A stretch of DNA of 64,000 nt from Desulfobacterales bacterium (GCA_018335195.1 JAGXKN010000005.1:1-64000); one strand, 5' to 3'. Counted from the first letter of the stretch, positions 48,624 to 58,070 are shown. The notes: generated from the sequence alone by a model not told the origin. A program made the numbers and translations.

Positions 48624-49123
48624 GGGATTTATCCTTTTTCGGTTTTAAATGGTTGAGCAGGGGCGAGCCCTTATGTTCGCCCGAACCAGTGATTAACACA
48701 TAGCTCCATTTTTTCTTTTAATTATAAATTTTCGATTTGGATTGTTCAACCAGGCAGCCTTGAGATTTCGTTTCGGGGCCCGCAAAGAAGAAACCATCTA
48801 CGGAACCGCAAAGGGATTTTTCGTGCAGCGGCATGCGGTTGCCTTGGAAAGCGACATTCGCGGATAGGCGATGAAGACCGGAGTTTTGCCGGAAGCTCTC
48901 AACCTTGAAAGGCTCTGCAAAAAAGCATCGGGCTTCCCGGATCTTCGTAGGGTCGGGCCGGCGGGGAAGTTTGCACATCTGCCGTCCGCTCTCGTGCCCG
49001 ATGCATCTGCGCAAACCACCCCGCGTAAGCTGCAGAATTTGCTTGACACTTTTTTCGGAATTTATCACAAAAAAGGGCTGTGGCTGCGGCCGGAGCAATT
49101 TCAGGGCGGGGGAACTTAAAAAT
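48624..49123. other. 500-bp non-coding region carrying repeat copy B
   Basis: The region contains the repeat at 48823-48961 and no supportable gene. The open frames read through it have no ribosome sites, and the birA frame is open from 48905 only by chance. An AT-rich stretch at 48700-48740 could hold the nitroreductase promoter. Confidence 0.55.
48823..48961 (+). repeat. Dispersed repeat copy B (module 1 plus module 2, contiguous)
   Basis: Module 1 (48823-48890) aligns with 13961-14028 (52/68 identical, ungapped), and module 2 (48889-48961) with 13706-13780 (57/73 aligned positions identical). The modules share a CC at their junction here, whereas in copy A module 2 lies 180 bp before module 1. 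A further weak similarity precedes module 1 (an AAACCATC block at 48791-48798 versus 13848-13856). Confidence 0.72.
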
Positions 49124-50074
49124 ATGAAGCCGGGCATATATATCGCCGGATCGGGCAGAAACGGCCTGTTTGACGGACTGTCGCCGGAAGGGCTTGCCGG
49201 GTTTCATCCGTCCTGGCAAAGGGACGTCGATCGGCTCAGGCCGTGGGATAGCACCCGGCTGCCGGCAACCGGGCAATTCGAAGACAGCCTGGCAGCCTGG
49301 AAATCCCGGACAGGCCGGGCCGATGCATGCACCCTGGTCTGCGGGCGGTGTTCTTCAACCATGGACGGCCTTCGCAGCCTGATCGATGTGATCGGTATGA
49401 CGCCGTGGGATTGCCTGATCGCGGTGGAGCAGCAAAAGGGCAGAGGCCAGATGCAGCGCTCCTGGATTTCCCCGCCGGGAAACCTGTATGCCTCATGGTA
49501 TTGGCCGAACCCGGGAGAGATCAACGGAGCGGCTCCCGGCTGGCAGGCAATGGCTTCGCTGATGGCCGGGGAACTTGTGGCTACGGTACTCGATGCCATG
49601 GGCGTTCGGGTCTTTATAAAATGGCCCAATGACCTTCTTATCGAGGACCGGAAAGTCTGCGGCATCCTGGTGGAGCACCGTGGCGGCCACCTGATCGTGG
49701 GCATCGGCTTGAATCTGGCTTCCGCCCCGCCTCTGGAGCAGCTTACGGATGCATTTGCCGTAAAGCCGGCAAGTCTGCAGGAACTGGACCTGCAGGTCAC
49801 CCCCCTGGAATTCTGGATGCAGATGCTTGAGATCGGGCGCAGCCGGTTTTATCATTTGGTGCAGTCCATGACGCCTGCGGCGTTTGTGGCGCTGGTAAAA
49901 AAACGCCTGGCATGGCAGGGACACATGGTCACCATCCGGATCAGCCGGGATGAGGCCTTTACCGCAGAAATTGCCGGGCTGGCCGCAGACGGCGGCCTGA
50001 TTATTGAAAAAAACGGTAAAACCCGCGTGATCTATAACGGCAGTATCCTGCCGGCGGGAAATGTTCATTCTTAA
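49124..50074 (+). CDS. birA: Biotin--[acetyl-CoA-carboxylase] ligase (BirA), no repressor domain
   Basis: BirA activates biotin as biotinyl-AMP and attaches it to carrier proteins. The 316-aa protein has the ligase core: CSSTMDGLRSL, the adenylate-binding loop EQQKGRGQMQRSWISP (GRGxxxR-like), KWPNDLLIEDRKVCGILVEH, IVGIGLNL, and a C-terminal SH3-like domain (about 265-310). No HTH repressor domain is present. Instead about 75 unusual N-terminal residues (with GRNGLFDGLSPEG) precede the core. The ATG at 49124 is behind a GGCGGGGGAA site. It lies 49 bp upstream of the biotin-dependent carboxylase, an obvious substrate. Confidence 0.9.
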   Translation: MKPGIYIAGSGRNGLFDGLSPEGLAGFHPSWQRDVDRLRPWDSTRLPATGQFEDSLAAWKSRTGRADACTLVCGRCSSTMDGLRSLIDVIGMTPWDCLIAVEQQKGRGQMQRSWISPPGNLYASWYWPNPGEINGAAPGWQAMASLMAGELVATVLDAMGVRVFIKWPNDLLIEDRKVCGILVEHRGGHLIVGIGLNLASAPPLEQLTDAFAVKPASLQELDLQVTPLEFWMQMLEIGRSRFYHLVQSMTPAAFVALVKKRLAWQGHMVTIRISRDEAFTAEIAGLAADGGLIIEKNGKTRVIYNGSILPAGNVHS

Positions 50075-50123
50075 AGCAAAACATTAAGTCAATGATATAT
50101 AATTTTGGAAAATAAGGGTATTT

Positions 50124-53100
50124 GTGTTTATGAGCAATGAAGGGCAGCCGCGTATTGAAAAAAGTTTTGAACAGGTGCAGTCAGAAATCGAGGGCAGGCC
50201 GGTTCTGATCGCCAACAGGGGGATCCCGGCCCGACGGATTAGCCGCTCCATATCCGAGCAGCTCGAAGCCGTGGCGATCATGACCGCGACAGACGTGGAC
50301 AAGACCTCGCCCTCCACGCTGGGCGCCCATGAATTGTTGCTGTTGCCTGATGACCCCCAGGCCTACCTGGACCTGGACCGGGTTATACGCAAGGCCCGGG
50401 AAAGGGGAGTTATCGGCCTACATCCCGGATGGGGCTTTGGCGCCGAGGATGACAGCTTTCCCGCCAAGTGCGAAGAAAACGGGATCACGTTTATCGGTCC
50501 GCCGGCAGAGTCCATGCGCATTCTGGGCAACAAGGTCTCTGTGCGTCGTCTGGCCCGGCAGTTGGGCGTACCCGTGGTGCCGGGTTCCGAAAGTGCCGTG
50601 ACCATCCCCGAGGCCAGGAAAATTGCCGCCCGGATCGGTTTTCCGATTATGCTCAAGGCCGAAGGCGGCGGGGGTGGTCGGGGAATCTACACGGTATACT
50701 CTGAAAACCAATTGGAGTCCGCCTTTCACAAAGCTTCGGTCATGTCTGAAGCCTCGTTTGGAAATCCCCGCGTGTATGTGGAAAAATACCTTCCGTCCGT
50801 GCGGCACATTGAAATCCAGGTGATCGCCGATCAATACGGCAATATTTTCGCCTTTGACGAACGCGACTGCTCGGTGCAGCGCAATCACCAGAAACTCGTG
50901 GAAATTACGCCCTCTCCCTGGCCCCTGATGACCGAGTCCCTGCGCGAACGTTTGAAAGCCTATGCACGGCAGCTCGTCAGTGCGGTCAACTATTATTCCC
51001 TTGCCACCGTGGAGTTTCTGGTGGATGAAAATGCAGCGCCCTACCTGATCGAGGTCAATACCCGGCTCCAGGTGGAGCACGGCATCACGGAATGCCGCTA
51101 TGGCATCGACCTGGTCGAAGAGCAGATTGCAGTGGCTTTCGGCGCCGCCCTGCGCTTTACCGAAAAGACCACCGTGCCGTTTCTCCATGCCATGCAGTGC
51201 CGGATCAACTGCGAGGATCCCCAGAACGAGTTCGGCCCCAATTCCGGCCTGATTACCCGGTACGTATCCCCGGGCGGCCAGGGGGTCCGCCTGGATTCCT
51301 GCGTGACAGAGGGATACGAGTTTCCGTCCCAGTATGATTCGGCGGCCTCCCTGCTGATTACCTATGGCAGCACCTGGGCCAAGACGGTGAAACTCATGCA
51401 GCGGGCGCTTCGCGAATACATGATCAGCGGGGTCAAGACCACGATTCCGTTTCACCGCCAGATCGTCAAGCACCCGGTCTTTGTTTCCGGAAAATATGAC
51501 ACCCGGTTTATCGAGCATCACCCGGAACTCATGTTTTACTCGGACATCGAGCCCGAGGCCCTGCGCATGTCCCGGCTGGTGGCTGAAATTTCGGCCCGTG
51601 GATACAATCCGTTCGTGGCGCTGGGGGCCTACCGCGGCCGCGGGGACAAGCGGGTGGGACGCCTGGAAGTGGTTCAGCCGGAAATCCCGGAACAAAGTCA
51701 CGAAACCTTCTCCTTTCCCCGGCGGGATCGGCAGACGGCGCTCGACCGGGTCCGCGACAGCAGGGAACAGGGAATTGTGCACTTTACGGATACCACCACC
51801 CGGGATATTACCCAGTCCAACAGCGGCAACCGGTTACGGCTGGCAGAAGACCGCCTCGTGGGGCCGTATCTGGACCGGTGCGGCTTTTTTTCCCTGGAAA
51901 ACGGGGGCGGGGCGCATTTTCACGTGGCCATGCTTGCCAACATGACCTATCCGTTTACCGAGGCGGCACAGTGGAACGAATTCGCTCCGAATTCGCTCAA
52001 GCAGATTCTGATCCGCTCCACCAACGTGCTGGGATACAAGCCCCAGCCCCGATCCATGATGGAAAAGACCGGGGAGATGATTTGTGCGCATTACGACGTG
52101 ATCCGTTGTTTTGACTTTCTCAATCACATTGAAAACATGCGCCCGTTTGCCGAAATCGTGCTAAACGACAATGCCTGCATCTTTGAGCCCGCCATTTCCC
52201 TGTCCTACGCCCCCGGGTTTACTGTGGCGCATTACCTTGCGGTTGCCGGGGAAATCCTGCAGATGACCCGCAGAGTAGCCGGCGTGGATGCGGAGCAGGC
52301 CTCACAGATGATTATTTTGGGGTTAAAGGATATGGCCGGCGTGTGCCCGCCTTGGTTCATCCGGGAACTGGTCGGAGCCATCCGGGAGAAATACCCCGAA
52401 CTTGTACTGCATTATCACAGGCATTACACCGACGGCCTGTTTGTGACGGCAGTCGGGGCCGCGGCAGAGTCGGGCGCGCATATCCTGGATACCGCCATCG
52501 GGCCGGCAGTGCGATGGTACGGCCAGGGAGAGGTCCTGTCCACCGCTGCGTATATCGAGGACGAACTCGGCCTGCAGATTCGCCTGGACCGGGAGATGAT
52601 CCGCAAGTCCGGGTTTGTTTTAAAACAGATCATGCCTTACTATGATCAGTACTGTTCCCCGTATTTCAAGGGCATCGACTATGACGTGGTGGAACACGGC
52701 ATGCCCGGCGGGGCCACGTCATCTTCCCAGGAAGGCGCCATGAAGCAGGGGTATATCCGCCTGCTGCCGTACATGCTGCGTTTTCTGGCCGGCACCCGCA
52801 AAATCGTGCGGTATCATGATGTCACCCCGGGCTCCCAGATTACCTGGAATACGGCATTTCTTGCCGTAACCGGGGCGTACAAGCGGGGCGGAGAGCCTTA
52901 CGTACGGCACATGCTCGAAGTGCTTGAAACCGCGGCCGCATATCCGGAGGATGAACTCAGCGAGGAAGTGATAGAAGATCGCCTGAAGCTTTACCAGGAC
53001 AGCAATGACGCTTTCCGGGACCTGTTGCTGGGCAAATACGGCCGGATGCCCCAGGGATTTCCGCCGGACTGGGTGTACAAGAGCGCATTTGACAAGGAAT

Positions 53101-53879
53101 ACGGTTGGGCACTGGAGAACCGGACCGAGGATTCCCCCCTGAATTCGCTTGCGGAAATCGATATCGCGTCCGAAGCCCGCAGTCTTCAAAACAGCATCAA
53201 GCGCATGCCCACCGAGGAAGAACTGGTGCTCTACCTGAACCATCCCGGAGACGCACAGAAAACCATTGAATTCCAGAAGCAGTATGCAGATCCAAACCTG
53301 TTGCCTTTGGATGTGTGGTTCGAAGGGCTCGAGCCCGGACAGGAGCTGGAATTTGCCGACAGCCAGGACAAGCCCCACAAAATGACGATTTATGACATTT
53401 CCAAGCCCCGGAGAAGCGGTATCAGCATCGTACGCTATCTGCTGGACGCTGAGATCATTACCTGCGAGGTGCAGGTCCAGGCCCCGCAGGGCGGGACAAG
53501 CGAGGTGCTTGAAATGGCTGATGCGGACAACCCCTACCAGTTGGCCTCTCCGAGCAATGCGGATCTGTGGGTGGTTTATGCCAGCCCCGGCAAGATTGTG
53601 AAAAAGGGCGAGGAGCTGTTTAACCTGTCGATCATGAAGCAGGAAAAGGCTGTGTACGCACAAGTGGCCGGCATCGTCAGGCGGGTGCTTAAAACCGCAG
53701 ATTACACAGTGGACAAGAAGATGGTGCCCGTCCGGGAGGGCGAGCTGATCGTGGAACTGGCACCGGTGCCCAATTTCTGCACCTCGTGCAGTGCGCCGGT
53801 TGCAGGTGAAGATTTCCGGTTCTGTCCTTACTGCGGATACCGGGTGGAGCAAACACAGTGCGCCGGTCAGCAGGCTTAA
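50124..53879 (+). CDS. Pyruvate carboxylase-like biotin enzyme with C-terminal zinc ribbon
   Basis: This 1251-aa protein has the full pyruvate-carboxylase architecture. Biotin carboxylase is at about 25-480 (ATP-grasp GGGGRGIY, VEVNTRLQVEH region as EVNTRLQVEHGITE), carboxyltransferase at about 545-860 (FTDTTTRDITQSN, HYHRHYTDG, ILDTAIGPAVRW), a PYC-type OADA domain (about 900-1080), and a biotinyl domain with Lys1172 in SIMKQEKAVYA. The biotin motif is MKQ rather than MKM or MKT, and the carboxyltransferase segment TRDITQSN diverges from classic FRDAHQSL. A zinc ribbon (CxxC 1219/1222 and 1234/1237) is fused to the C-terminus. The enzyme likely makes oxaloacetate, although other acyl substrates are possible. 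The start is the GTG at 50124, with a good AAGGG, or the ATG at 50130. Confidence 0.85.
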   Translation: MFMSNEGQPRIEKSFEQVQSEIEGRPVLIANRGIPARRISRSISEQLEAVAIMTATDVDKTSPSTLGAHELLLLPDDPQAYLDLDRVIRKARERGVIGLHPGWGFGAEDDSFPAKCEENGITFIGPPAESMRILGNKVSVRRLARQLGVPVVPGSESAVTIPEARKIAARIGFPIMLKAEGGGGGRGIYTVYSENQLESAFHKASVMSEASFGNPRVYVEKYLPSVRHIEIQVIADQYGNIFAFDERDCSVQRNHQKLVEITPSPWPLMTESLRERLKAYARQLVSAVNYYSLATVEFLVDENAAPYLIEVNTRLQVEHGITECRYGIDLVEEQIAVAFGAALRFTEKTTVPFLHAMQCRINCEDPQNEFGPNSGLITRYVSPGGQGVRLDSCVTEGYEFPSQYDSAASLLITYGSTWAKTVKLMQRALREYMISGVKTTIPFHRQIVKHPVFVSGKYDTRFIEHHPELMFYSDIEPEALRMSRLVAEISARGYNPFVALGAYRGRGDKRVGRLEVVQPEIPEQSHETFSFPRRDRQTALDRVRDSREQGIVHFTDTTTRDITQSNSGNRLRLAEDRLVGPYLDRCGFFSLENGGGAHFHVAMLANMTYPFTEAAQWNEFAPNSLKQILIRSTNVLGYKPQPRSMMEKTGEMICAHYDVIRCFDFLNHIENMRPFAEIVLNDNACIFEPAISLSYAPGFTVAHYLAVAGEILQMTRRVAGVDAEQASQMIILGLKDMAGVCPPWFIRELVGAIREKYPELVLHYHRHYTDGLFVTAVGAAAESGAHILDTAIGPAVRWYGQGEVLSTAAYIEDELGLQIRLDREMIRKSGFVLKQIMPYYDQYCSPYFKGIDYDVVEHGMPGGATSSSQEGAMKQGYIRLLPYMLRFLAGTRKIVRYHDVTPGSQITWNTAFLAVTGAYKRGGEPYVRHMLEVLETAAAYPEDELSEEVIEDRLKLYQDSNDAFRDLLLGKYGRMPQGFPPDWVYKSAFDKEYGWALENRTEDSPLNSLAEIDIASEARSLQNSIKRMPTEEELVLYLNHPGDAQKTIEFQKQYADPNLLPLDVWFEGLEPGQELEFADSQDKPHKMTIYDISKPRRSGISIVRYLLDAEIITCEVQVQAPQGGTSEVLEMADADNPYQLASPSNADLWVVYASPGKIVKKGEELFNLSIMKQEKAVYAQVAGIVRRVLKTADYTVDKKMVPVREGELIVELAPVPNFCTSCSAPVAGEDFRFCPYCGYRVEQTQCAGQQA

Positions 53880-55291
53880 GCGCCCGGACGCCCCGGCCAT
53901 TTTTCCAGGTCCACCGGGTATCCCAGGGCTGCGATCCGGCAAAGGGTAAAGGCCATATCCAGCACCGCGGATTTTTTTCCGGCGGATTCATCCACGGAAA
54001 ATGCGTTGTGCGGCCGGTCGGATAAAATGCTTTTGACAAGTCCGGTGAGCACGGCCCTGGGCCCTACCTCGACAAACGTGCGGGCCCCGTCCTCATGCAT
54101 GTGACGGATTTCATCGATAAAATTGACCGGCTGCAGCAGGTGCCTGCCGAGCAACTCCCGGGCGCCCCGCTCGTCTGCGGGGTAGGGGGCTGCGGTGGTG
54201 TTGGCGTAAACCGGTATATCGCCCGGAAAAAACGGGACCGATTCCAGGTGTTGTTGAAACGGCGCTGCCGCATCCATGACGAGCCTGGAATGAAATGCTG
54301 CGGATACCGGCAATTTGGCGGATATGATTCGGTTTTTCCGGCAGATTTCCTGGATCCTGTCAATTTCTATTGTGGGGCCGGAAAGGACGCTTTGGGACGG
54401 GCTGTTGCGATTGGCCAGCACCAGGTCTGCCCCGTGCTCGCGGACCAAGATCTCGATTTTTTCCGAAGGAGCGCGCACCGCCAGCATTGCACCCCGGTCT
54501 TCGGAGGCATTCCCGGCCGAGGCCATCAGGCTGCCCCTGGAAACAGACAGCTCCATGAAATCCGTGTTCCGGATTTTCCCCCCGGCCCAGAGGGCGGTTA
54601 ATTCCCCGTAGCTGTGACCGCACGCGGCATCCGCGGAAACCCCGTGCCGCCTGAGAATTTCCACCATGACCCGGCTGATGACACCGATTGCCGGTTGGGC
54701 CACGTCCGTATTTCGCAGGGCCGCCTCGTTGTATGCGGCCGTGCCCTGTGTGCCGGCATCTTCCGGATAAATATACGACAACAACGGCGGATTCCGGTCG
54801 AATGCCTGTTCCGCCAGATCTATCACCGGTTTGGATTCTGCAAACATTTCCAGGAGCAAGCGGCTCATGAACGGATACTGGCTTCCCTGGCCCGGAAAAA
54901 CAAAGGCGAGCTTTCCGGGCGGGGCCTGCGTGCCGAAAAAAACGCCTGGCGGAAGACTCGGGGGACGTTCTTCTTCGTTTTGAAGCCACCCGGCGACCGA
55001 ATCCAGGTTTCCGCGCGCTGCCTCCGGATCCGTGCACGCCAGCAGCAGGCGGAAACGCGCGCTTTCCGAAAAAGTCCCGCGGGTTTTTTCACCCATGGCG
55101 GCAATTGTTGAACCCTGGGACAGGCTGCGCGCTGCCGAACGGATTGCCTGACGGAATTCCGATTTGTTGTCTGCACAAAAAGCCAGGATCTCAACTTGTT
55201 GATCTGTTGTATCCACAATCACACCCAAAAGGAGATACGGGGTTTCTGTAAGCCGTTGTCCGGAAACATTATAAAATAATAAAAATAACAT
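53876..55291 (-). CDS. Stand-alone acyltransferase (PUFA/PKS-type MAT with KS-AT linker)
   Basis: This 471-aa protein has the acyltransferase fold of polyketide/polyunsaturated-fatty-acid synthases: a linker-like segment with RFRLLLACTDPEAARG and PPGVFFGTQ, then LAFVFPGQGSQYPFM (about 128-142), AALRNTDVAQPAIG, GHSYGELTALWAG with Ser227, and the second catalytic site AAFHSRLVM with His334, followed by the small ferredoxin-like subdomain and VEVGPRAVLTGLV. The AT most resembles that of PfaA-type megasynthases, although that gene normally carries KS and ACP domains too. None are present here. It may load another synthase in trans or be a remnant. The open frame extends to 55429, and the start is uncertain. 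Confidence 0.78.
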   Translation of the reverse strand: MLFLLFYNVSGQRLTETPYLLLGVIVDTTDQQVEILAFCADNKSEFRQAIRSAARSLSQGSTIAAMGEKTRGTFSESARFRLLLACTDPEAARGNLDSVAGWLQNEEERPPSLPPGVFFGTQAPPGKLAFVFPGQGSQYPFMSRLLLEMFAESKPVIDLAEQAFDRNPPLLSYIYPEDAGTQGTAAYNEAALRNTDVAQPAIGVISRVMVEILRRHGVSADAACGHSYGELTALWAGGKIRNTDFMELSVSRGSLMASAGNASEDRGAMLAVRAPSEKIEILVREHGADLVLANRNSPSQSVLSGPTIEIDRIQEICRKNRIISAKLPVSAAFHSRLVMDAAAPFQQHLESVPFFPGDIPVYANTTAAPYPADERGARELLGRHLLQPVNFIDEIRHMHEDGARTFVEVGPRAVLTGLVKSILSDRPHNAFSVDESAGKKSAVLDMAFTLCRIAALGYPVDLEKWPGRPGA

Positions 55292-55702
55292 TTCCCGGCA
55301 TTGAGAGGGAAGCAAAAATTTAAAACCGATTGCTGCCGTTTTCCCGAATATTCGAGTTTTCCTGGCCTTACAGAAAAGAACAAACATTCTTCCCGGTTTT
55401 CCGCGGCGGGCCATCGGGCAAGAGGACACACTTCAAGTCTGTAATCTAAAGCGGGGCAAGCTTTTCGTTGGCTTCGTCGGTATCGGTATCGAAATAAAAA
55501 GAAAAAAGGACCGATTCAGATCACGACAACGGTAGCGGGTTTTTTTATGATTGCCCAATCCGTTGCGCCCTGCAAAAAAATCGTCACTGCATCCCTGAAA
55601 AGGTATGCTATATTTTGTTTATGCCGGAACGGAATTTTCATTCCGGCATTGACTACAAGCTCATTGCATCTTGGTTGCATGGTGAGATCCGGAGGCGGGC
55701 GC
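55292..55702. other. 411-bp divergent gap between acyltransferase and kinase genes
   Basis: The region contains A/T-rich tracts (for example 55491-55508), and part of the acyltransferase open frame extends into it. I found no convincing promoter pair or RNA fold, and no other gene. Confidence 0.4.
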
Positions 55703-57082
55703 ATGTATATCGGTAAATATCGGGTTCTGGGCCTTTTGGGCGATGGCGGCATGGGGCGGGTATACAAGGTGGAATTGCCGGATATCGGCAAAATCTCGGC
55801 CTTGAAGTTGCTTCGCCCGCGCGATCATATGATCGATCTGCTGGGCTTACGGGCAATTGAAGACATGTTCATCCGGGAAGCCCGGATTCTTGGACGGCTG
55901 CGCCATCCGAACGTGGCAGCCATCCTGGATTTTGACCGGGACGGGCAAAACCGGCCGTTTTTTTCCATGGAATATCACTGCATGAATCTCGGGGCCATGA
56001 TCGGTGAGCATTACGAGATGGAGGCCGCCACCCGCCTCATGGATCCGGCCCGCGCATTTACCTATGCCGACCAGGTGCTCTCGGGCCTGGACCGGCTGCA
56101 TCATGCGGGCATTGTCCACCGGGACATCAAGCCTTATAACGTGCTGATCACCGAGGGAGATACGGTAAAACTCATTGATTTCGGACTTTCCCTGCTGCGG
56201 GGGGAAACCCGGCGGGTGCCGGACACTTTCAAGATCGGCACGCCGTATTATGCCGCGCACGAACAGCAAGCCGACCCGGACAACGTGGATGCGCGTGCGG
56301 ACCTTTACGGCGTAGGCGTGATGATATGGCGCATGCTCACCGGTATGCTTCCCCCGGAGGCCGGGGAAAAATTCCGGCCCGGTTCGGTCAACGAGTTGCT
56401 GGGTGAATGCTGGGACGATTTTTTAATCCGGGCCACCCATCCCCGAAGGACAGAGCGGTTTTCCGACTGCCGGCAAATGCGGCAGGCCCTGAAAACCGCT
56501 TACGGGAACTGGCACGAGCAACTGGAACGAACATGCCGCCTGCAGACCCCGCAACAGGGCGCGGGCGGAACAGAGGTGCTCAAACGGGGCGGGCTGCGCA
56601 AAACCGCATTAAAGGTGCAGGCCCGGGAGGCACAGCGGATCTTCGGGCTGGATTCGCAATGGCGCCCGCCCATTCATCGGGATGTTGTGCTGCACCCGGA
56701 GGAATCCGGAATTGTCCGGGATATCACCCATGGCTTGGTGTGGCAGCAGACCGGAACCCGTTATCCAGTGGAATGGAAGGATGCGGGTGCTTATATCGAC
56801 GCTTTAAACAAAAGCGGGTTTGCCGGGTTTCTGACCTGGCGCCTGCCGACAATTGACGAGCTGGTAACGCTGATCCGGCGGGCGTCAATACTCGGAGACT
56901 ACTGCACCGCGCCTGTTTTTGAAGGCGGCCGGGACCGCCTCTGGAGCGCGGATCGGAAATCGTTTACTGCCGCCTGGTTCGTGGATACCTACCTGGGGTA
57001 TGTGGGGCCTGCGGATTTCACCTGTCCGTGCCATGTCCGGGCGGTCTGCGGTTACGACCCGGCGGCGGACTGTTCGGATTGA
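55703..57082 (+). CDS. Ser/Thr protein kinase fused to a DUF1566-like domain
   Basis: This 459-aa protein has a Hanks-type kinase domain at residues 4-290: glycine-rich LLGDGGMGRVYK, the VAIK-like ALK with Lys35, HRDIKPYNV near 137-145, LIDFGLS, GTPYYAAHE in place of GTPxYMAPE, and a WDDF subdomain XI. After a basic linker, the C-terminal 100 residues match the DUF1566/Lcl C-terminal pattern (THGLVWQQ, WKDAGAYIDALNKSGFAGFLTWRLPTIDELVTLI, RLWSADR, VRAVCGY), a module related to formylglycine-like and C-type-lectin-type sheets. It is a cytoplasmic kinase without membrane segment. Its 3' end overlaps the hydrolase gene on the opposite strand by 31 bp. The ATG follows GGAGG by 7 bp. Confidence 0.86.
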   Translation: MYIGKYRVLGLLGDGGMGRVYKVELPDIGKISALKLLRPRDHMIDLLGLRAIEDMFIREARILGRLRHPNVAAILDFDRDGQNRPFFSMEYHCMNLGAMIGEHYEMEAATRLMDPARAFTYADQVLSGLDRLHHAGIVHRDIKPYNVLITEGDTVKLIDFGLSLLRGETRRVPDTFKIGTPYYAAHEQQADPDNVDARADLYGVGVMIWRMLTGMLPPEAGEKFRPGSVNELLGECWDDFLIRATHPRRTERFSDCRQMRQALKTAYGNWHEQLERTCRLQTPQQGAGGTEVLKRGGLRKTALKVQAREAQRIFGLDSQWRPPIHRDVVLHPEESGIVRDITHGLVWQQTGTRYPVEWKDAGAYIDALNKSGFAGFLTWRLPTIDELVTLIRRASILGDYCTAPVFEGGRDRLWSADRKSFTAAWFVDTYLGYVGPADFTCPCHVRAVCGYDPAADCSD

Positions 57083-57858
57083 CGGATAAAATCCCGGATG
57101 CGGCGAAAATAGTCGTGACCCGCCATCATCATGAGGGTGTTGTGATTGGCGTTTTCCACTACTTCCAGGTCCTTGTTTCGTGCCGGCGAAGACTGGTAAA
57201 GGGTTTTTCCGTGATCCAGCGGAATGATGTGATCCTGTTCGGCGTGCATGATCAGGGTCGGTCCGGTATAATGGGTTATTTTATCTGCATTGGAAAAAAC
57301 ATCTGACTCTTTGATGCCCAGGGCATCCGCATCAATGCCAAGGTGCCGCAGCAGTGACACGGTCTGCGCAAACCCGCTTTCAATGATCAGCCCGGCAATG
57401 TTGCCGGGTCTGGCCGCGGCCAGTTCCAAGACCGGGGCGCTGCCCAGAGACCGGCCCATGAGCCACAGCGCGCCGGTCCGGCCTTCGAATTCCATCGAGT
57501 TCAATACGGCATCCAGGATCGGGTGGGAATCTGAGAGCATGGCGGAAACCGTGGGCGTTCCCGTGCTCTTGCCGTATCCCCGGTAGTCGGCCACCATGAA
57601 GTTGAGCCCGTAGTCATTGTAAATCGGGCCGATGGGATCGTAATCCGCCGCGATCTCCCCGTTTCCGTGAAAAAACAGCAGATGCGGCAGGTGGCTGTCT
57701 GTCCGGAAAAAACGGCAGCCCAAGCGGATGCTGTCGGATATGGGCACCTCGATATCCACGGCGCTTTTCGGAGGCTCGCTGTCCGGGGCTTTTCTGGGAT
57801 GGAACAAAATTTCCGAGATCTCCGGGCGGTCCAGGATGGAAAGGTCTTCGGTGTTCAT
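57052..57858 (-). CDS. Alpha/beta hydrolase (BAAT/peptidase-S9-like)
   Basis: This 268-aa cytoplasmic protein has an oxyanion loop LLFFHGNGEIAADY, ADYRGYGKSTG, the nucleophile elbow GRSLGS, the acid in HAEQDHIIPL and the His in ENANHNTLM. It matches the 'alpha/beta hydrolase, HGNGE' group often annotated as serine aminopeptidase S33 or acyl esterase. The substrate is unknown. The ATG at 57858 follows AAAAGGAG, so the upstream open extension to 58044 is rejected. Its 3' end overlaps the kinase gene tail to tail. Confidence 0.83.
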   Translation of the reverse strand: MNTEDLSILDRPEISEILFHPRKAPDSEPPKSAVDIEVPISDSIRLGCRFFRTDSHLPHLLFFHGNGEIAADYDPIGPIYNDYGLNFMVADYRGYGKSTGTPTVSAMLSDSHPILDAVLNSMEFEGRTGALWLMGRSLGSAPVLELAAARPGNIAGLIIESGFAQTVSLLRHLGIDADALGIKESDVFSNADKITHYTGPTLIMHAEQDHIIPLDHGKTLYQSSPARNKDLEVVENANHNTLMMMAGHDYFRRIRDFIRQSEQSAAGS

Positions 57859-58070
57859 AAAGGCTCCTTTTCGTATCCGGCTGAGGAAGGTGATGCAAAA
57901 AATCCCGCCGTAAAAGCAAGTGATCACTAGTATACCCTGATTTGCGATACCTGTAAAGCACTGCGAAAATTCTTGAAGCCGGATGCTTTTTTTTTTGCAG
58001 AGCGCAACGGATTTGAAAAGCAACAACAACCAACCAATCAACATCCCCGGATCCCGGGAAAGAAAAAGCC

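Noticed and set aside
48905..49123. N-terminal extension of birA through the repeat
   Set aside because: The frame is open but has no ribosome site, and it would translate the repeat. The ATG at 49124 has a good site.
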